64,000 bases of DNA, taken from positions 62,001 through 126,000 of the forward strand of contig JAJVIG010000005.1 in the NCBI GenBank assembly GCA_022072145.1. Reading direction: 5' to 3'. Each line of letters starts with the position of its first letter. Within the stretch, counting starts at the first letter, position 1. The stretch comes from Pseudomonadales bacterium (lineage in GTDB: Bacteria; Pseudomonadota; Gammaproteobacteria; Pseudomonadales; UBA5518). A model generated the notes under the pieces. That model did not search any database. It was not told the origin of the DNA and worked only from the letters and a program-made list of their open reading frames with translations. The position numbers were made by a program, and so were the translations under genes. Below are positions 26,074 to 35,249 of this stretch, piece after piece.

Positions 26074-26174
26074 TTGGCCGCTTCAGGTGTGCCGACGCAG
26101 TGATCGCCGGACGGCGCATCTCGTTACAATCGGCTTTTACCGTACAAGCGCAGACAGGACGGGAGGTCGGCACC

Positions 26175-27356
26175 ATGGACTTCGAGTTTACCGCTGAAGA
26201 ACGCGAATTCATCCGCGAGGTCAAGGAGTTCCTGCGCGAGAACCACGATCCGCTCGTGATGGACGTCACGCGCGAGAACATGGCGCAGGTCTGCGACACG
26301 CCCGAGCGCCGGGCGTTCATGAAAAAGGTCGCCGAGCGCGGCTGGCTGGGCATCACCTGGCCCAGGGAGTACGGCGGCCAGGATGGCGAGGGCTTCTACG
26401 AATACCTGCTGAACGAGCTGCTGTCCTCGGTCGGCGCGCCGCAGATCGGCAAGGGCGTGGGCATCATCGGCAAGACGCTGATCAAGGTCGGCTCGGACAA
26501 ACTCAAGCAGGAGTTCCTGCCGAAGATCCTGAACGCCGAAGTGGAGTTCGCTGTCGGCTACTCCGAGCCGTCGGCCGGATCGGATTCGGCCGCGATGCGC
26601 CTGCGCGCCGAGCGCCAGGGCGAGGGCTGGGTGCTGAACGGGCAGAAGATCTTCACCACCTCGGCGCACTTCGCCGACTGGTACTGGGTGGGCGCGCGCA
26701 CCGATGTGGACGCGCCGAAGCACAACGGCATCTCGTTGTTCCTGGTGCCGATGAACCATCCCGGCCTCACGATCCACCCGATGCCGACCATGGGCGGCGA
26801 GCGCACCAACGGGGTGTTCTTCGACGACGTCTACGTGCCGGACGAGTACCGCGTGGGCGAGCTGAACAAGGGCTTCCAGTACATCGCCGAGGCGCTCGAC
26901 ATCGAGCGCTTCACGCTGTTCACCTTCGCGCCGATCCGCGGCCGTGTCGAGTTGCTGTGCGATTACGTGAAGACCGCCAGGCGCGACGGCAAGCCGCTGA
27001 AGGACGACCCGGTGATCCGCCAGAAGGTCGCGCAGCTCGCCACCGAATGCGAGGTCGGCAAGCTGCTCGGCGTGAAGTTCGTGACCACCGCGATGCACTC
27101 GAACAAGACCCCGACCGTCGAGGCCTCGTGCTACAAGCTCTACGCCACCGAATTCTCGCTGCGCGTTGCCAACGCGACGATGGACATCGTGGGCCCCGGC
27201 GCGCAGCTCGCGCTGGGCACCACGGAAGCGCCGCTCAATGGCCGTGCCGAGAGCTGCTACACGTACACCGTGATCGACACCATCGGCGGCGGCTCCTCCG
27301 AGGTGCAGAAGAACATCATCACCAAGCGCGGTCTCGGCCTGCCGAAGAACTTCTGA
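26175..27356 (+). CDS. Acyl-CoA dehydrogenase, large-type subunit
   Basis: A 393-residue FAD-dependent acyl-CoA dehydrogenase. Motifs are GWLGITWPREYGG, VGYSEPSAGSD, GWVLNGQKIFTT and the C-terminal GGGSSEVQKNIITKRGLGLP, the region that contacts FAD and substrate. It introduces an alpha-beta double bond and passes electrons to ETF. A second, divergent acyl-CoA dehydrogenase (29626) lacking this C-terminal motif lies three genes on. Such pairs form alpha2-beta2 enzymes in sterol side-chain degradation (FadE26/27, ChsE1/E2 type), which is a fair model here but not shown by sequence alone. Confidence 0.9.
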   Translation: MDFEFTAEEREFIREVKEFLRENHDPLVMDVTRENMAQVCDTPERRAFMKKVAERGWLGITWPREYGGQDGEGFYEYLLNELLSSVGAPQIGKGVGIIGKTLIKVGSDKLKQEFLPKILNAEVEFAVGYSEPSAGSDSAAMRLRAERQGEGWVLNGQKIFTTSAHFADWYWVGARTDVDAPKHNGISLFLVPMNHPGLTIHPMPTMGGERTNGVFFDDVYVPDEYRVGELNKGFQYIAEALDIERFTLFTFAPIRGRVELLCDYVKTARRDGKPLKDDPVIRQKVAQLATECEVGKLLGVKFVTTAMHSNKTPTVEASCYKLYATEFSLRVANATMDIVGPGAQLALGTTEAPLNGRAESCYTYTVIDTIGGGSSEVQKNIITKRGLGLPKNF

Positions 27357-27371
27357 GCGGAGAGCCGCGCG

Positions 27372-28532
27372 ATGTCGTTCCTGGACGGATACAAGGTGCT
27401 CGACCTGGCCAGCGTGGGCCCGGCGGCGCGTGCCTCGCGCATCCTCGCCGACTACGGCATGGAGGTGATCAAGCTCGCACCGGTGGCCGCCAAGGGCGGC
27501 AAGCAGACCGAGCCGGTCTACCACGCCTACGGCGCCGGCCGCGGCACGCGGCGCATCCGCGTCGATCTGGACTCGCCCGAGGGCCGTGCCACCGTCCACC
27601 GGCTGGTGAAGAGCGTGGACGTCGTGATCGAGAGCTTCCGTCCCGGCGTCGCGAAGCGCATCGGCGTAGGTTACGAGGAGCTGCGTGCGCACAACCCGCG
27701 CATCATCTACTGCTCGACAAGCGGATACGGGCAGGACGGCCCGTGGTCGCAGTGGGCCGGGCACGACATCAACTACCTCGCGATGGGCGGTTTCCTGCAC
27801 TGCAGCGGGCGTGATGCCGAGGGGCGTCCCGGCATGCCGGGCGCGACGGTGGCCGACAGCGCCGGTGGCGGCATGCAGGCGGCGATGGCGGTGATGGCGG
27901 CACTGGTGAACCGGCTGCGCCGCGACGAGGGCGCATACCTGGACGTGGCGATCACCGACGGCGTGCTGAACCTCACCTCGCTGTACATCGACGAGTACCT
28001 CGCCACCGGCGTCGAGACCGGTCCGGGGTCGACCCTGCTGACCGGCAAGTTCGCATGCTACGGCATCTACGGCACGCGCGACGGCAAGGCGATCGCGGTG
28101 GGCGCCATCGAGACCCGTTTCTTCGGCAACCTGTGCCGCCTGCTCGGGCTCGAACAGTATGCGGCGCTGCAGTACGACGCCGCGCGCCAGGACGAGATCA
28201 AGGCGGCCATGCGCGCGGTGTTCCTGAGCCGCGACCGCGACGAGTGGACCGCGCTGCTGGCGGGCGAGAACACCTGCGCGACGCCGGTGCTGGACATCCC
28301 CGAGATCACGCGCAGCGAGCACTTCGCGGCGCGCCACACCTTCATGCAGGCGCGCCATCCGGTGCACGGCGAGTTCCGTCAGCTGGGTCCCGTGCTCGCC
28401 GGCAACCCGCGCGAGTTGCCCGAGCACCAGGTGGCGGTGGCCGGCCTCACCGACACCGACGCGGTGCTGGCCGCGGCGGGGTTCGAGGCGGCGGAGATCG
28501 CGCGGCTGCGCGCGAGCGGCGTGGTCGAGTGA
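27372..28532 (+). CDS. Family III CoA-transferase
   Basis: A 386-residue CaiB/BaiF-type enzyme of normal length. DYGMEVIKLAP and VIESFRPGVAKRIG are typical, and the catalytic Asp is likely in ATVADSAGGG near residue 160. The gene starts 15 bp after the acyl-CoA dehydrogenase stop and precedes two hydratase genes, so it is in the same operon. Likely alternatives are CoA transfer to the pathway's acid or 2-methylacyl-CoA epimerisation (the racemase members share this fold). Confidence 0.87.
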   Translation: MSFLDGYKVLDLASVGPAARASRILADYGMEVIKLAPVAAKGGKQTEPVYHAYGAGRGTRRIRVDLDSPEGRATVHRLVKSVDVVIESFRPGVAKRIGVGYEELRAHNPRIIYCSTSGYGQDGPWSQWAGHDINYLAMGGFLHCSGRDAEGRPGMPGATVADSAGGGMQAAMAVMAALVNRLRRDEGAYLDVAITDGVLNLTSLYIDEYLATGVETGPGSTLLTGKFACYGIYGTRDGKAIAVGAIETRFFGNLCRLLGLEQYAALQYDAARQDEIKAAMRAVFLSRDRDEWTALLAGENTCATPVLDIPEITRSEHFAARHTFMQARHPVHGEFRQLGPVLAGNPRELPEHQVAVAGLTDTDAVLAAAGFEAAEIARLRASGVVE

Positions 28533-28560
28533 GCGCGGCGTATCCACGGAGGAGCTGACG

Positions 28561-29085
28561 ATGACAGACACGATTCCGGAGATTCCGCCCGCGGTGCTCG
28601 CGCTGATCGGCGTGGAGCAGCATCCCGAGGAATCGACCTTCGCGATCGAGATGGGCTACGTCTACAACACCTGCGCCGCGGTGCAGAACGGCAACCCGCT
28701 GTTCTGGGAGGAGGCGGTCGCGCGCGAACTCACGCACGGCTGGATCACGCCGCCGACGATGATGTCGGTGTGGTTCCGCCCGCACTACTGGACGCCCGGA
28801 GCCACCGGCGAGCGCCTTGCGCTGCAGGCGCACTTCGACCTCAAGCGCCTGCTCGACCTGCCGGAGGCGATCATCTCCGGCAACGAAACCGTCTTCGGCG
28901 AGCCGGTGCGTCCCGGTGACCGCTTGCGCGCGCACCAGATCGTGCGTTCGATCAGCCCGGTCAAGACCACCAAGCTCGGTCGCGGCCGTTTCTGGGTGAT
29001 CGATCTCGAGTGCTTCAACGAGCGCGGCGAGTTCGTGGGCCGCGATACCTACGACTGCTTCGGCTACCGGAGGAACGCATCATGA
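28561..29085 (+). CDS. MaoC-like hydratase, structural subunit
   Basis: A 174-residue hot-dog-fold protein of the FAS1-dehydratase-like (MaoC N-terminal) group. The motif region NGNPLFWEEAVARELTHGWI is typical; the catalytic D-x4-H motif of hydratase 2 is not present. The next gene, overlapping by 4 bp, carries that motif. The two together look like a split enoyl-CoA hydratase with a non-catalytic and a catalytic subunit, the arrangement known for steroid side-chain hydratases (ChsH1/ChsH2). Function as hydratase is inferred from family and pairing. Confidence 0.8.
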   Translation: MTDTIPEIPPAVLALIGVEQHPEESTFAIEMGYVYNTCAAVQNGNPLFWEEAVARELTHGWITPPTMMSVWFRPHYWTPGATGERLALQAHFDLKRLLDLPEAIISGNETVFGEPVRPGDRLRAHQIVRSISPVKTTKLGRGRFWVIDLECFNERGEFVGRDTYDCFGYRRNAS

Positions 29086-29564
29086 GCGCGTACCGGCTGC
29101 TGACCCTCGACCAGGTGAAGGAAGGCGACGAACTGCCTTCGCTGACGCAGCACGTGACCGCCACCACGGTGGTGCTCGGCGCGCTCGCCAGCCGCGACTG
29201 GCGCCCGATGCACCACGACCGCGACTTCGCGATCAACAGGAACGGCGTGCGCGACATCTTCATCAACACGCCGAACAACGCGGCGTGGTTCGAGCGTTTC
29301 GTCACCGACTGGACCGGTCCCAGGGGTCGGCTCGGGCGGATGAAGTTCCGCATGAACGATTCGGTGTTCCCCGGCGACGACATGGTCCTCGGCGGACGCG
29401 TGACGGGCACCAGCATCGACGCCGCCGGGTGCGGTTGGGTCGAGCTGGACCTCGCGGTCTCGGTGCAGGGACAGGTCAAGACTTCGTGCCGCGCGCGCGT
29501 GGCGCTGCCGGTGGACGCCGCCGACAACCCCTGGGACAGGCACGGCGAGCGCTGGCAGCCCTGA
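29082..29564 (+). CDS. MaoC-like hydratase, catalytic subunit
   Basis: A 160-residue single hot-dog domain. The segment SRDWRPMHHDRDFA, about residues 38-52, fits the hydratase-2 motif with catalytic Asp and His. It would add water to the enoyl-CoA made by the acyl-CoA dehydrogenases. Its ATG overlaps the stop of the partner subunit gene by 4 bp, a coupling expected for complex partners. 61 bp separate it from the second acyl-CoA dehydrogenase. Confidence 0.82.
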   Translation: MSAYRLLTLDQVKEGDELPSLTQHVTATTVVLGALASRDWRPMHHDRDFAINRNGVRDIFINTPNNAAWFERFVTDWTGPRGRLGRMKFRMNDSVFPGDDMVLGGRVTGTSIDAAGCGWVELDLAVSVQGQVKTSCRARVALPVDAADNPWDRHGERWQP

Positions 29565-29625
29565 GCGGCGCCCGCCAATCACCGGATACCCATTACAGCA
29601 GACGACTCATCGAGGACAGGCAGCC

Positions 29626-30786
29626 ATGGATTTGAACTTCACCGAAGAGCAGGGTCTTTACCGTGACATGGTGCGCGCGGTGTGCGACGAGCACAGCACC
29701 ACGCGCGTGGTGCGCGACATGGAGAACGATGCGGTCGGAATTCCCGCGGGCCTGTGGGAAAAAATGAAGGAAACCGGCCTGCTCGGCATGATGTTGCCCG
29801 AGGAGTACGGCGGTATCGGGCTGAACACGGTCGACCGCGTGGTGATTTTCGAGCAACTCGGCCGCGCCCTGGCGCCGGGACCGTTCTTCGTCAGCTCGGT
29901 GATGAGCGCGCTGGCGATCCTGAAGGCCGGCAGCGAGGCGCAGAAAAGCGGGCTGTTGCCCGCGATCGGCGCGGGGGACCTGATCGTCACGCCGGCCTGG
30001 CTCGAACCCGATAACGGTTTCGGCCCCGAAGGCGTGCAGCTGCGCGCGACGTCCAGGGGCGATGGCTACGTGCTGAACGGCGTGAAGCGCCACGTACTGT
30101 ACGCGAGAGCGGCGCAGAAGCTGCTGGTGCTGGCGCGCACCGGGGATGCCGCCGACGCGATCGAGCTGCTGCTGGTCGATACCGATGCACCGGGCGTGAC
30201 GCTGCAGCAGCAGAAGTCGATGGCCTCCGACACCCAGTACCGCGTCGACTTCGCGAACGTCGCGGTGCCGGCGGCGAACCGTATTGGCGCCCCCGGTGGC
30301 GGCTGGGCGACGTGGAACGCCTGCATGCACGAAGGAATCGTCCTGCTCGCCTCGTTCGCCGTCGGTGGCGCCGAGCGCGCGCTCGAGATGACCGTGGAGT
30401 ACTCGAAGGGGCGCGAGCAGTTCGGCAAGCCGATCGGTTCGTTCCAGTCGCTGTCGCACTACATGGCCGACGGCTTCGCGATGATCGAGGGCGCCAAGGT
30501 GCTGGTGCTCGAGGCTGCCTGGGCGCAGGACAAGGGCCGTTCGATCGCGCGGCTCGCACCGATGGCGAAGCTGTTCGCGTGCAACACCTTCCGCGACGTG
30601 ACCGCCAAATGCGAGCAGATCCACGGCGGCTACGGTTTCACTCTCGAGTACGACATCCAGCTGTTCTTCCGCCGCGCCAAGCAGCAGCAGATCAACTGGT
30701 GGGATTCGCGCTACCTGGAGAACCTGATCGCCGCCGAGGTGCTGGACGGCGACGGGCGCACCATCGAGGACCTGTTCGAAGTCTGA
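29626..30786 (+). CDS. Acyl-CoA dehydrogenase, small-type subunit
   Basis: A 386-residue acyl-CoA dehydrogenase relative. The N-terminal half is recognisable (GLLGMMLPEEYGG), as is GGYGFTLEYDIQLFFRRAK, but the C-terminus ends RTIEDLFEV without the GG-SE-Q FAD loop. That pattern marks the second subunit of heteromeric enzymes, with 26175 as partner. The codon usage matches the neighbours. The ATG at 29626 follows a GAGGACAGG. A homomeric enzyme is the less likely alternative. Confidence 0.86.
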   Translation: MDLNFTEEQGLYRDMVRAVCDEHSTTRVVRDMENDAVGIPAGLWEKMKETGLLGMMLPEEYGGIGLNTVDRVVIFEQLGRALAPGPFFVSSVMSALAILKAGSEAQKSGLLPAIGAGDLIVTPAWLEPDNGFGPEGVQLRATSRGDGYVLNGVKRHVLYARAAQKLLVLARTGDAADAIELLLVDTDAPGVTLQQQKSMASDTQYRVDFANVAVPAANRIGAPGGGWATWNACMHEGIVLLASFAVGGAERALEMTVEYSKGREQFGKPIGSFQSLSHYMADGFAMIEGAKVLVLEAAWAQDKGRSIARLAPMAKLFACNTFRDVTAKCEQIHGGYGFTLEYDIQLFFRRAKQQQINWWDSRYLENLIAAEVLDGDGRTIEDLFEV

Positions 30787-30842
30787 ACCCGCCGCGGCGG
30801 GTTATGATCACCGGTGGTCGTCGGGAGCAGGGGAGCCGTGGA

Positions 30843-32036
30843 ATGAGCAGGGGTGCGCTGGCCGGGATCCGGGTCATCGATTTCGGACAGATGGTGTCGG
30901 CGCCGTTCTGCGCGCGGCTGTTCGCCGATTACGGCGCCGACGTGATCAAGGTCGAGCCGCCCGGGGGTGATGCGGCGCGCGCCGCGGGGCCGTTCCCCGG
31001 CGACGCGCCCGACCCCGAGAAGAGCGGGCTCTACTTCATCACCAACACCAACAAGCGCGGCGTCACCTGCGACGTGGGCACCGAGGCGGGCCGTGCGCGC
31101 TTCCTGCGCCTGGTGAAGTGGGCCGACCTCCTGATCGAGAACCACACGCCGGCGCAGATGAAGGCGTGGGGGCTCGATTACGCCACGCTCGCCGAGGTGA
31201 ACCCGAACCTGGTCGTGGTCTCGATCACGCCCTTCGGCCAGACCGGCCCGTACAGCGGGTGGAACGGCTACGACCTGAACGCCTACCACCTCACCGGCGC
31301 GAGCAGCCGCTATTGCGGCCGGCCCGGCGAGATGCCGCTCGAGCACGGCACCTTCGCCGCCGACTACTTCGGCGCGGTGGCCGCCGCCGCGTGGGCGATG
31401 GCGGCGGTGTACGGGCGTCGCCACACGCACGGCGGGCAGCACCTCGACGTCTCGAGCGCCGAGGCGATCGCGGCCACCTTCGTCGGCGGGCAGAACATCG
31501 GCTGTTACGCGCAGGACGGCAAGTTCGACAAGCGTACCGGCGTCGGCATGCCGCTCGGCGCGCCCGCCACCATCCTGCCCTGCAAGGACGGCCACGTGTG
31601 GATGCTCGCGCTCGAGCCGGGGCAGTGGAACGGAATACGAGAGGTGATGGGCAATCCCGAGTGGGCCGATCTCGATCTGTTCCAGGATATGTTCCAGCGT
31701 GCGCAGAATGCCGATTTCCTCTATTCCATGATCGAGGAATGGACGATGCAGCACGGCAAGCTCGAGATCATGGAGAAGTGCCAGGCCGCCGGCGCGCCGG
31801 TGGCGGCCGTGTTCACGGTCGCCGAGGTGCAGGCGCATCCCCACCTCGAGGCGCGCGACTATTTCGTAGCCATCGAGCACCCGGCGCTCGGCACCGTGCG
31901 CACGCTGGGCGCGCCGTTCAAGCTGCCGGCCTCGCCCGGCGGCCCCGGCGTCCCGGCGCCGCTGCTCGGCCAGCACGACGCCGAGGTCGAGCGCGAACTG
32001 GCGAAGTTCGAGCAGGAGCAGGGCGGCGCGCGCTGA
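30843..32036 (+). CDS. Family III CoA-transferase
   Basis: A 397-residue CaiB/BaiF protein. The start MSRGALAGIRVIDFGQ at ATG 30843 is in the normal place for the first beta strand; the ORF track start at 30312 lies inside the preceding dehydrogenase. It has DYGADVIKVEPPGGD, and the likely catalytic Asp in GTFAADYFGA near residue 176. A second family III gene follows 44 bp later. The two may act on different acids or form a complex; both retain the Asp. Confidence 0.87.
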   Translation: MSRGALAGIRVIDFGQMVSAPFCARLFADYGADVIKVEPPGGDAARAAGPFPGDAPDPEKSGLYFITNTNKRGVTCDVGTEAGRARFLRLVKWADLLIENHTPAQMKAWGLDYATLAEVNPNLVVVSITPFGQTGPYSGWNGYDLNAYHLTGASSRYCGRPGEMPLEHGTFAADYFGAVAAAAWAMAAVYGRRHTHGGQHLDVSSAEAIAATFVGGQNIGCYAQDGKFDKRTGVGMPLGAPATILPCKDGHVWMLALEPGQWNGIREVMGNPEWADLDLFQDMFQRAQNADFLYSMIEEWTMQHGKLEIMEKCQAAGAPVAAVFTVAEVQAHPHLEARDYFVAIEHPALGTVRTLGAPFKLPASPGGPGVPAPLLGQHDAEVERELAKFEQEQGGAR

Positions 32037-32080
32037 GCGGCGCCGACACGGGAACCGGAAGTCTGCAGGGAAACCAGAAG

Positions 32081-33301
32081 ATGGCGAGTGCACTGCCGCT
32101 GAAGGGCGTACGGGTGATCAATTTCGGCTGGGTCTGGGCAGGCCCGGTCACCGGGCAGACGCTGGGTTTCCTGGGTGCCGAAGTGCTGAAGATCGAGTCG
32201 CGCGCGCGCGTCGACATGACGCGCAACCTGCCGCCGTTCGGCGAAGGCATCCCGGGGCCGGACCGCAGCCTCTCGAACCACGCCTGCTGGGCCGGCAACG
32301 GCTCGGTGTCGCTGAACCTGAAGCACCCCGAGGCCAAGAAGCTGGCGCTGGAACTGGTCGCGAAGGCGGACATCGTGATCGAGAACTTCGGTCCGGGCGT
32401 GATGGAGGAACTGGGACTCGGTTACATCGAACTGCACAAGGTCAAACCCGACATCGTGATGCTCTCGATGCCGGCCGCCGGACTGTACGGGCCGCTGCGC
32501 CAGGTGCGCACCTACGGGCTCAGCGTGACCTCCACCACCGGCCTGGACAGCCTGGTCGGCTACAAGGGTGGTGGTCCGGTCCCGGTCGAGAACGCGTTCA
32601 CCGATCCCTTCGTCGGCATCTTCGGCGCCTTCGCCGTGCTGACCGCGCTGCACCATCGCGACGCCACCGGACACGGGCAGCACATCGACTTCTCGCAGCA
32701 GGAGGCGATCATGCACATCGCCGGCCCGGCGCACATCGACTACGTGCTGAACGGGCGCGTCGGCGGTCCGAAGGGCAACGAGCACCCGCTCGGTGGCGCG
32801 GCGCCGCACGGCGTGTTCCCGTGCGCCGGTGACGACCGCTGGATCAGCATCGCGGTACCGAGCGAATCCGAGTGGCAGGCGCTGTGCGCGGCGATGGGCA
32901 ACCCGCCGTGGGCCGGCGAGCCACGTTTCGCGACGCTGGCCGACCGGCTCGCGAACATCGATGCACTGCACGCGGCGCTGGCCGGCTGGAGCGCGCAGTT
33001 CGACGACCGCGAACTGGCCGCGACGCTGCAGTCGCACGGCGTGGCGGCGGCGCCGGTGCTGAACATCGCCGACCTGCTGCACGATCCGCATTACCGCGCG
33101 CGCGGCACCTTCGTCGAGGTGATCCACCCGCTCGGCTTCCCGGAGACGATCTACGGCGCCTACGTGAAGACCAGCCGCACCGAACCGGACGTGCAACCCG
33201 GTCCGGTGATCGGGCGCGACAACGACCGGGTGTTCCTGGAACTGCTCGGCCTGTCCGAGCAACGCTACCGCGAACTGAAGGAAGAGAAGGTCATCTACTG
33301 A
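32081..33301 (+). CDS. Family III CoA-transferase
   Basis: A 406-residue CaiB/BaiF protein, start at ATG 32081 (MASALPLKGVRVINFG). FLGAEVLKIESRARVDMTR and VIENFGPGVMEELG match the family; the likely catalytic Asp is in AFTDPFVGIFG near residue 180. It is tandem with the previous CoA-transferase and precedes a luciferase-like oxidoreductase by 64 bp. Confidence 0.87.
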   Translation: MASALPLKGVRVINFGWVWAGPVTGQTLGFLGAEVLKIESRARVDMTRNLPPFGEGIPGPDRSLSNHACWAGNGSVSLNLKHPEAKKLALELVAKADIVIENFGPGVMEELGLGYIELHKVKPDIVMLSMPAAGLYGPLRQVRTYGLSVTSTTGLDSLVGYKGGGPVPVENAFTDPFVGIFGAFAVLTALHHRDATGHGQHIDFSQQEAIMHIAGPAHIDYVLNGRVGGPKGNEHPLGGAAPHGVFPCAGDDRWISIAVPSESEWQALCAAMGNPPWAGEPRFATLADRLANIDALHAALAGWSAQFDDRELAATLQSHGVAAAPVLNIADLLHDPHYRARGTFVEVIHPLGFPETIYGAYVKTSRTEPDVQPGPVIGRDNDRVFLELLGLSEQRYRELKEEKVIY

Positions 33302-33365
33302 GGACGCCGCGCCAGGGCGCCGGCGCCACACGCTTCGATAATTCGACAACAAGGGAAGGAAGGAC

Positions 33366-34289
33366 ATGAAGTTTGCACTGGCTGTACCTGCACTGCTGAA
33401 CTATCCGGCGTCGATGGCGCCGTGGGAGCCGAAGGCCGACGGCGCCGACATCGTGCGTTTCGCGCAGCACGCCGACGCGCTGAGCTGGGAATGGCTCACG
33501 GTGCCCGAACACCTGTTCATGCCGAACGACATGGCGGTGCACATGGGGCGGCGCTTCCCGGAAGGAATCTCGGCCTGCGCGGTGCTCGCCGGCGCCACCC
33601 GCCGCATCCAGATGATGACCTACGTCCTGGTGGTGCCGTACCGCCATCCGCTGCTGCTGGCCAAGCAGATCGCGACGCTGGACTGGCTGAGCGGCGGGCG
33701 CTTCACGCTGGGCGCCGCGCCGGGTCACCTCGAGCGCGAATTCGACATGCTCGGCGTGCCGTTCAACGAGCGCGGCAAGATGACCGACGAGTTCCTCGAT
33801 GCGATGATCGAGTGCTGGACCGCCGACTCGCCGCGCTTCGAGGGCGCCTACGCGAGCTTCTCCGACATCGCCTTCGAACCGAAGCCTGCGCGCAAGCCGC
33901 ACGTGCCGATCTTCATCGGCGGCAACACCGAGGTCGCGATGCGACGCGCGGCGCGCGTCGGTGACGGCTGGATCCCGTGGCTGATCACCGCCGAGCAGCT
34001 CCCGTCCTCGCTCGAGTACCTGCGCCGCCAGCCCGGCTACGAGCAGAAGGCCGAGCGCTTCGAGATCGTGATCACGACCACCGAATACCAGGTCGAGGAC
34101 TATTCGCACGCCGAGACCGGCGAAACCAGGATCGAGACCGATCGCGACCGGATCCTGTTCGAGCTGGAGGCGCTGCAGAAGGCCGGCATGACGGTGGCAC
34201 AGGTGATGCCGCCGCGCGTCGAGACGCTCGAGCAGTGCCTCGACTGGGTGTCGTGGTACGACAGCGACATCATTCCGAATTTCCGCTGA
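33366..34289 (+). CDS. Luciferase-like (LLM) flavin oxidoreductase
   Basis: A 307-residue TIM-barrel protein of the bacterial-luciferase superfamily, in the TIGR03619-like F420-dependent group. Conserved parts are WLTVPEHLF, DWLSGGRFTLGAAPG, PHVPIFIGG and ARVGDGWIPW. Such annotations as F420-dependent come from actinobacteria; in a proteobacterium FMNH2 is at least as likely, and no F420 biosynthesis gene is visible here. It may oxidise or reduce an intermediate of the surrounding acyl-CoA pathway. Confidence 0.82.
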   Translation: MKFALAVPALLNYPASMAPWEPKADGADIVRFAQHADALSWEWLTVPEHLFMPNDMAVHMGRRFPEGISACAVLAGATRRIQMMTYVLVVPYRHPLLLAKQIATLDWLSGGRFTLGAAPGHLEREFDMLGVPFNERGKMTDEFLDAMIECWTADSPRFEGAYASFSDIAFEPKPARKPHVPIFIGGNTEVAMRRAARVGDGWIPWLITAEQLPSSLEYLRRQPGYEQKAERFEIVITTTEYQVEDYSHAETGETRIETDRDRILFELEALQKAGMTVAQVMPPRVETLEQCLDWVSWYDSDIIPNFR

Positions 34290-34312
34290 GCGAGACTACT
34301 GGAGAGCCCGTC

Positions 34313-35143
34313 ATGGCCAAAGAAGAGAACATGCTGCTGTTCCGCGTCGAGGACAACGTCGGCATCATCACGCTGAACCGTCCGCACAAGCTGAACGCGA
34401 TCAGCTGGGACCTGGCGTCCGAACTCGCCGCGCTGCTGTACTCGCTGCGCGACAACGACGAGGTGCGCACGATCCTGCTGCACGGCAACGGGCGTGCGTT
34501 CTGCGCCGGTGGCGACGTCGATTTCATTTCCGGCGACAGCGACCGGCCGATGCCGGGCACCTCGGATCCCTCGCGCCCGATGCCGCGTTCGCAGCGCAAG
34601 ACCCCGGGCGGACCCTTCGTCGACGTGGTGCGCCAGCTGGTGGCGGTCGACAAGCCGGTGATCGCCGCGATCCAGGGGCACGCGGTCGGTGCCGGCCTGG
34701 GCTACTCGATGGCCTGCGACCGCCGCTTCGGCGACACCACCACCAAGATGGGCGCGGTGTTCACCAACATCGGCGTCTCGCCGGACTGTGGCGTGTCGTG
34801 GTTCCTGCCGCGGCTGGTCGGCTTCTCGAATGCACTGATGCTGGTCGAGACGGCGAAGGTGCTGAACGCCGAGGAGAGCAAGGCGATCGGTCTGCTCGAC
34901 GAACTGGTGCCCGAGGGCAAGGCCTTCGAGGTGGCGTTCGAATACGCGCGCCTGGTAGCCCGGCGCGCCAGCGTGGCGGTCGACATGGCGCGCCGGCTGA
35001 TCCATCGCTCGCAGTACGCGACGCTGGAGGACATCCTCGACTACGAGGCGGCTGCCGGCACCATGGTGGCATCGGCGTTCGATGCCCGCGAAGGCACACA
35101 GGCCTTCCTCGAGAAGCGCAAGCCGGTCTTTCGCGGCATCTAA
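34313..35143 (+). CDS. Enoyl-CoA hydratase/isomerase family protein
   Basis: A 276-residue crotonase-fold enzyme. It has NRPHKLNAISWDL, the oxyanion-hole strand AFCAGGDVDF, and VDKPVIAAIQGHAVGAG. Neither of the two catalytic glutamates of classic hydratases is at its usual place (GAGLGYSMACD and GAVFTNIGVSPDCGVS); the SPDCG Asp resembles isomerases of the PaaG kind. A delta-isomerase or another crotonase reaction is therefore more likely than plain hydration. An insertion rich in Pro/Arg/Ser (about residues 75-95) is unusual. The gene ends just before a large perfect hairpin. Confidence 0.83.
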   Translation: MAKEENMLLFRVEDNVGIITLNRPHKLNAISWDLASELAALLYSLRDNDEVRTILLHGNGRAFCAGGDVDFISGDSDRPMPGTSDPSRPMPRSQRKTPGGPFVDVVRQLVAVDKPVIAAIQGHAVGAGLGYSMACDRRFGDTTTKMGAVFTNIGVSPDCGVSWFLPRLVGFSNALMLVETAKVLNAEESKAIGLLDELVPEGKAFEVAFEYARLVARRASVAVDMARRLIHRSQYATLEDILDYEAAAGTMVASAFDAREGTQAFLEKRKPVFRGI

Positions 35144-35153
35144 AAATGGGGTT

Positions 35154-35208
35154 AAAAATGGGGTCAGAGTCGAATTTGCGAAGCAAATTCGACTCTGACC
35201 CCATTTTT
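35154..35208. terminator. Perfect 26-bp inverted repeat hairpin
   Basis: Two 26-nt arms, starting AAAAATGGGGTCAGAGTCGA and ending in its exact complement, flank a GAA triloop. A partial direct copy of the arm end (AAAAATGGGGTT) sits just before, at the stop of the crotonase gene. The right arm ends in a T5 run, so the hairpin could terminate transcription in either direction. Its lower GC content, exact pairing and AT-rich ends are unlike the local DNA and suggest an inserted mobile palindrome (REP or MITE type). Confidence 0.8.
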
Positions 35209-35249
35209 CCCTGCCGCCATTTCTTTCCCACTTTTTCACGGGAGGGGAC

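Noticed and set aside
33366-34289. Firm assignment as an F420-dependent enzyme
   Set aside because: The family label is inherited from actinobacteria, and no F420 biosynthesis gene is in the window; flavin use is equally possible.
35143-35208. Insertion sequence at the large hairpin
   Set aside because: No transposase ORF, target duplication or second terminal repeat is visible; only the palindrome itself is supported.
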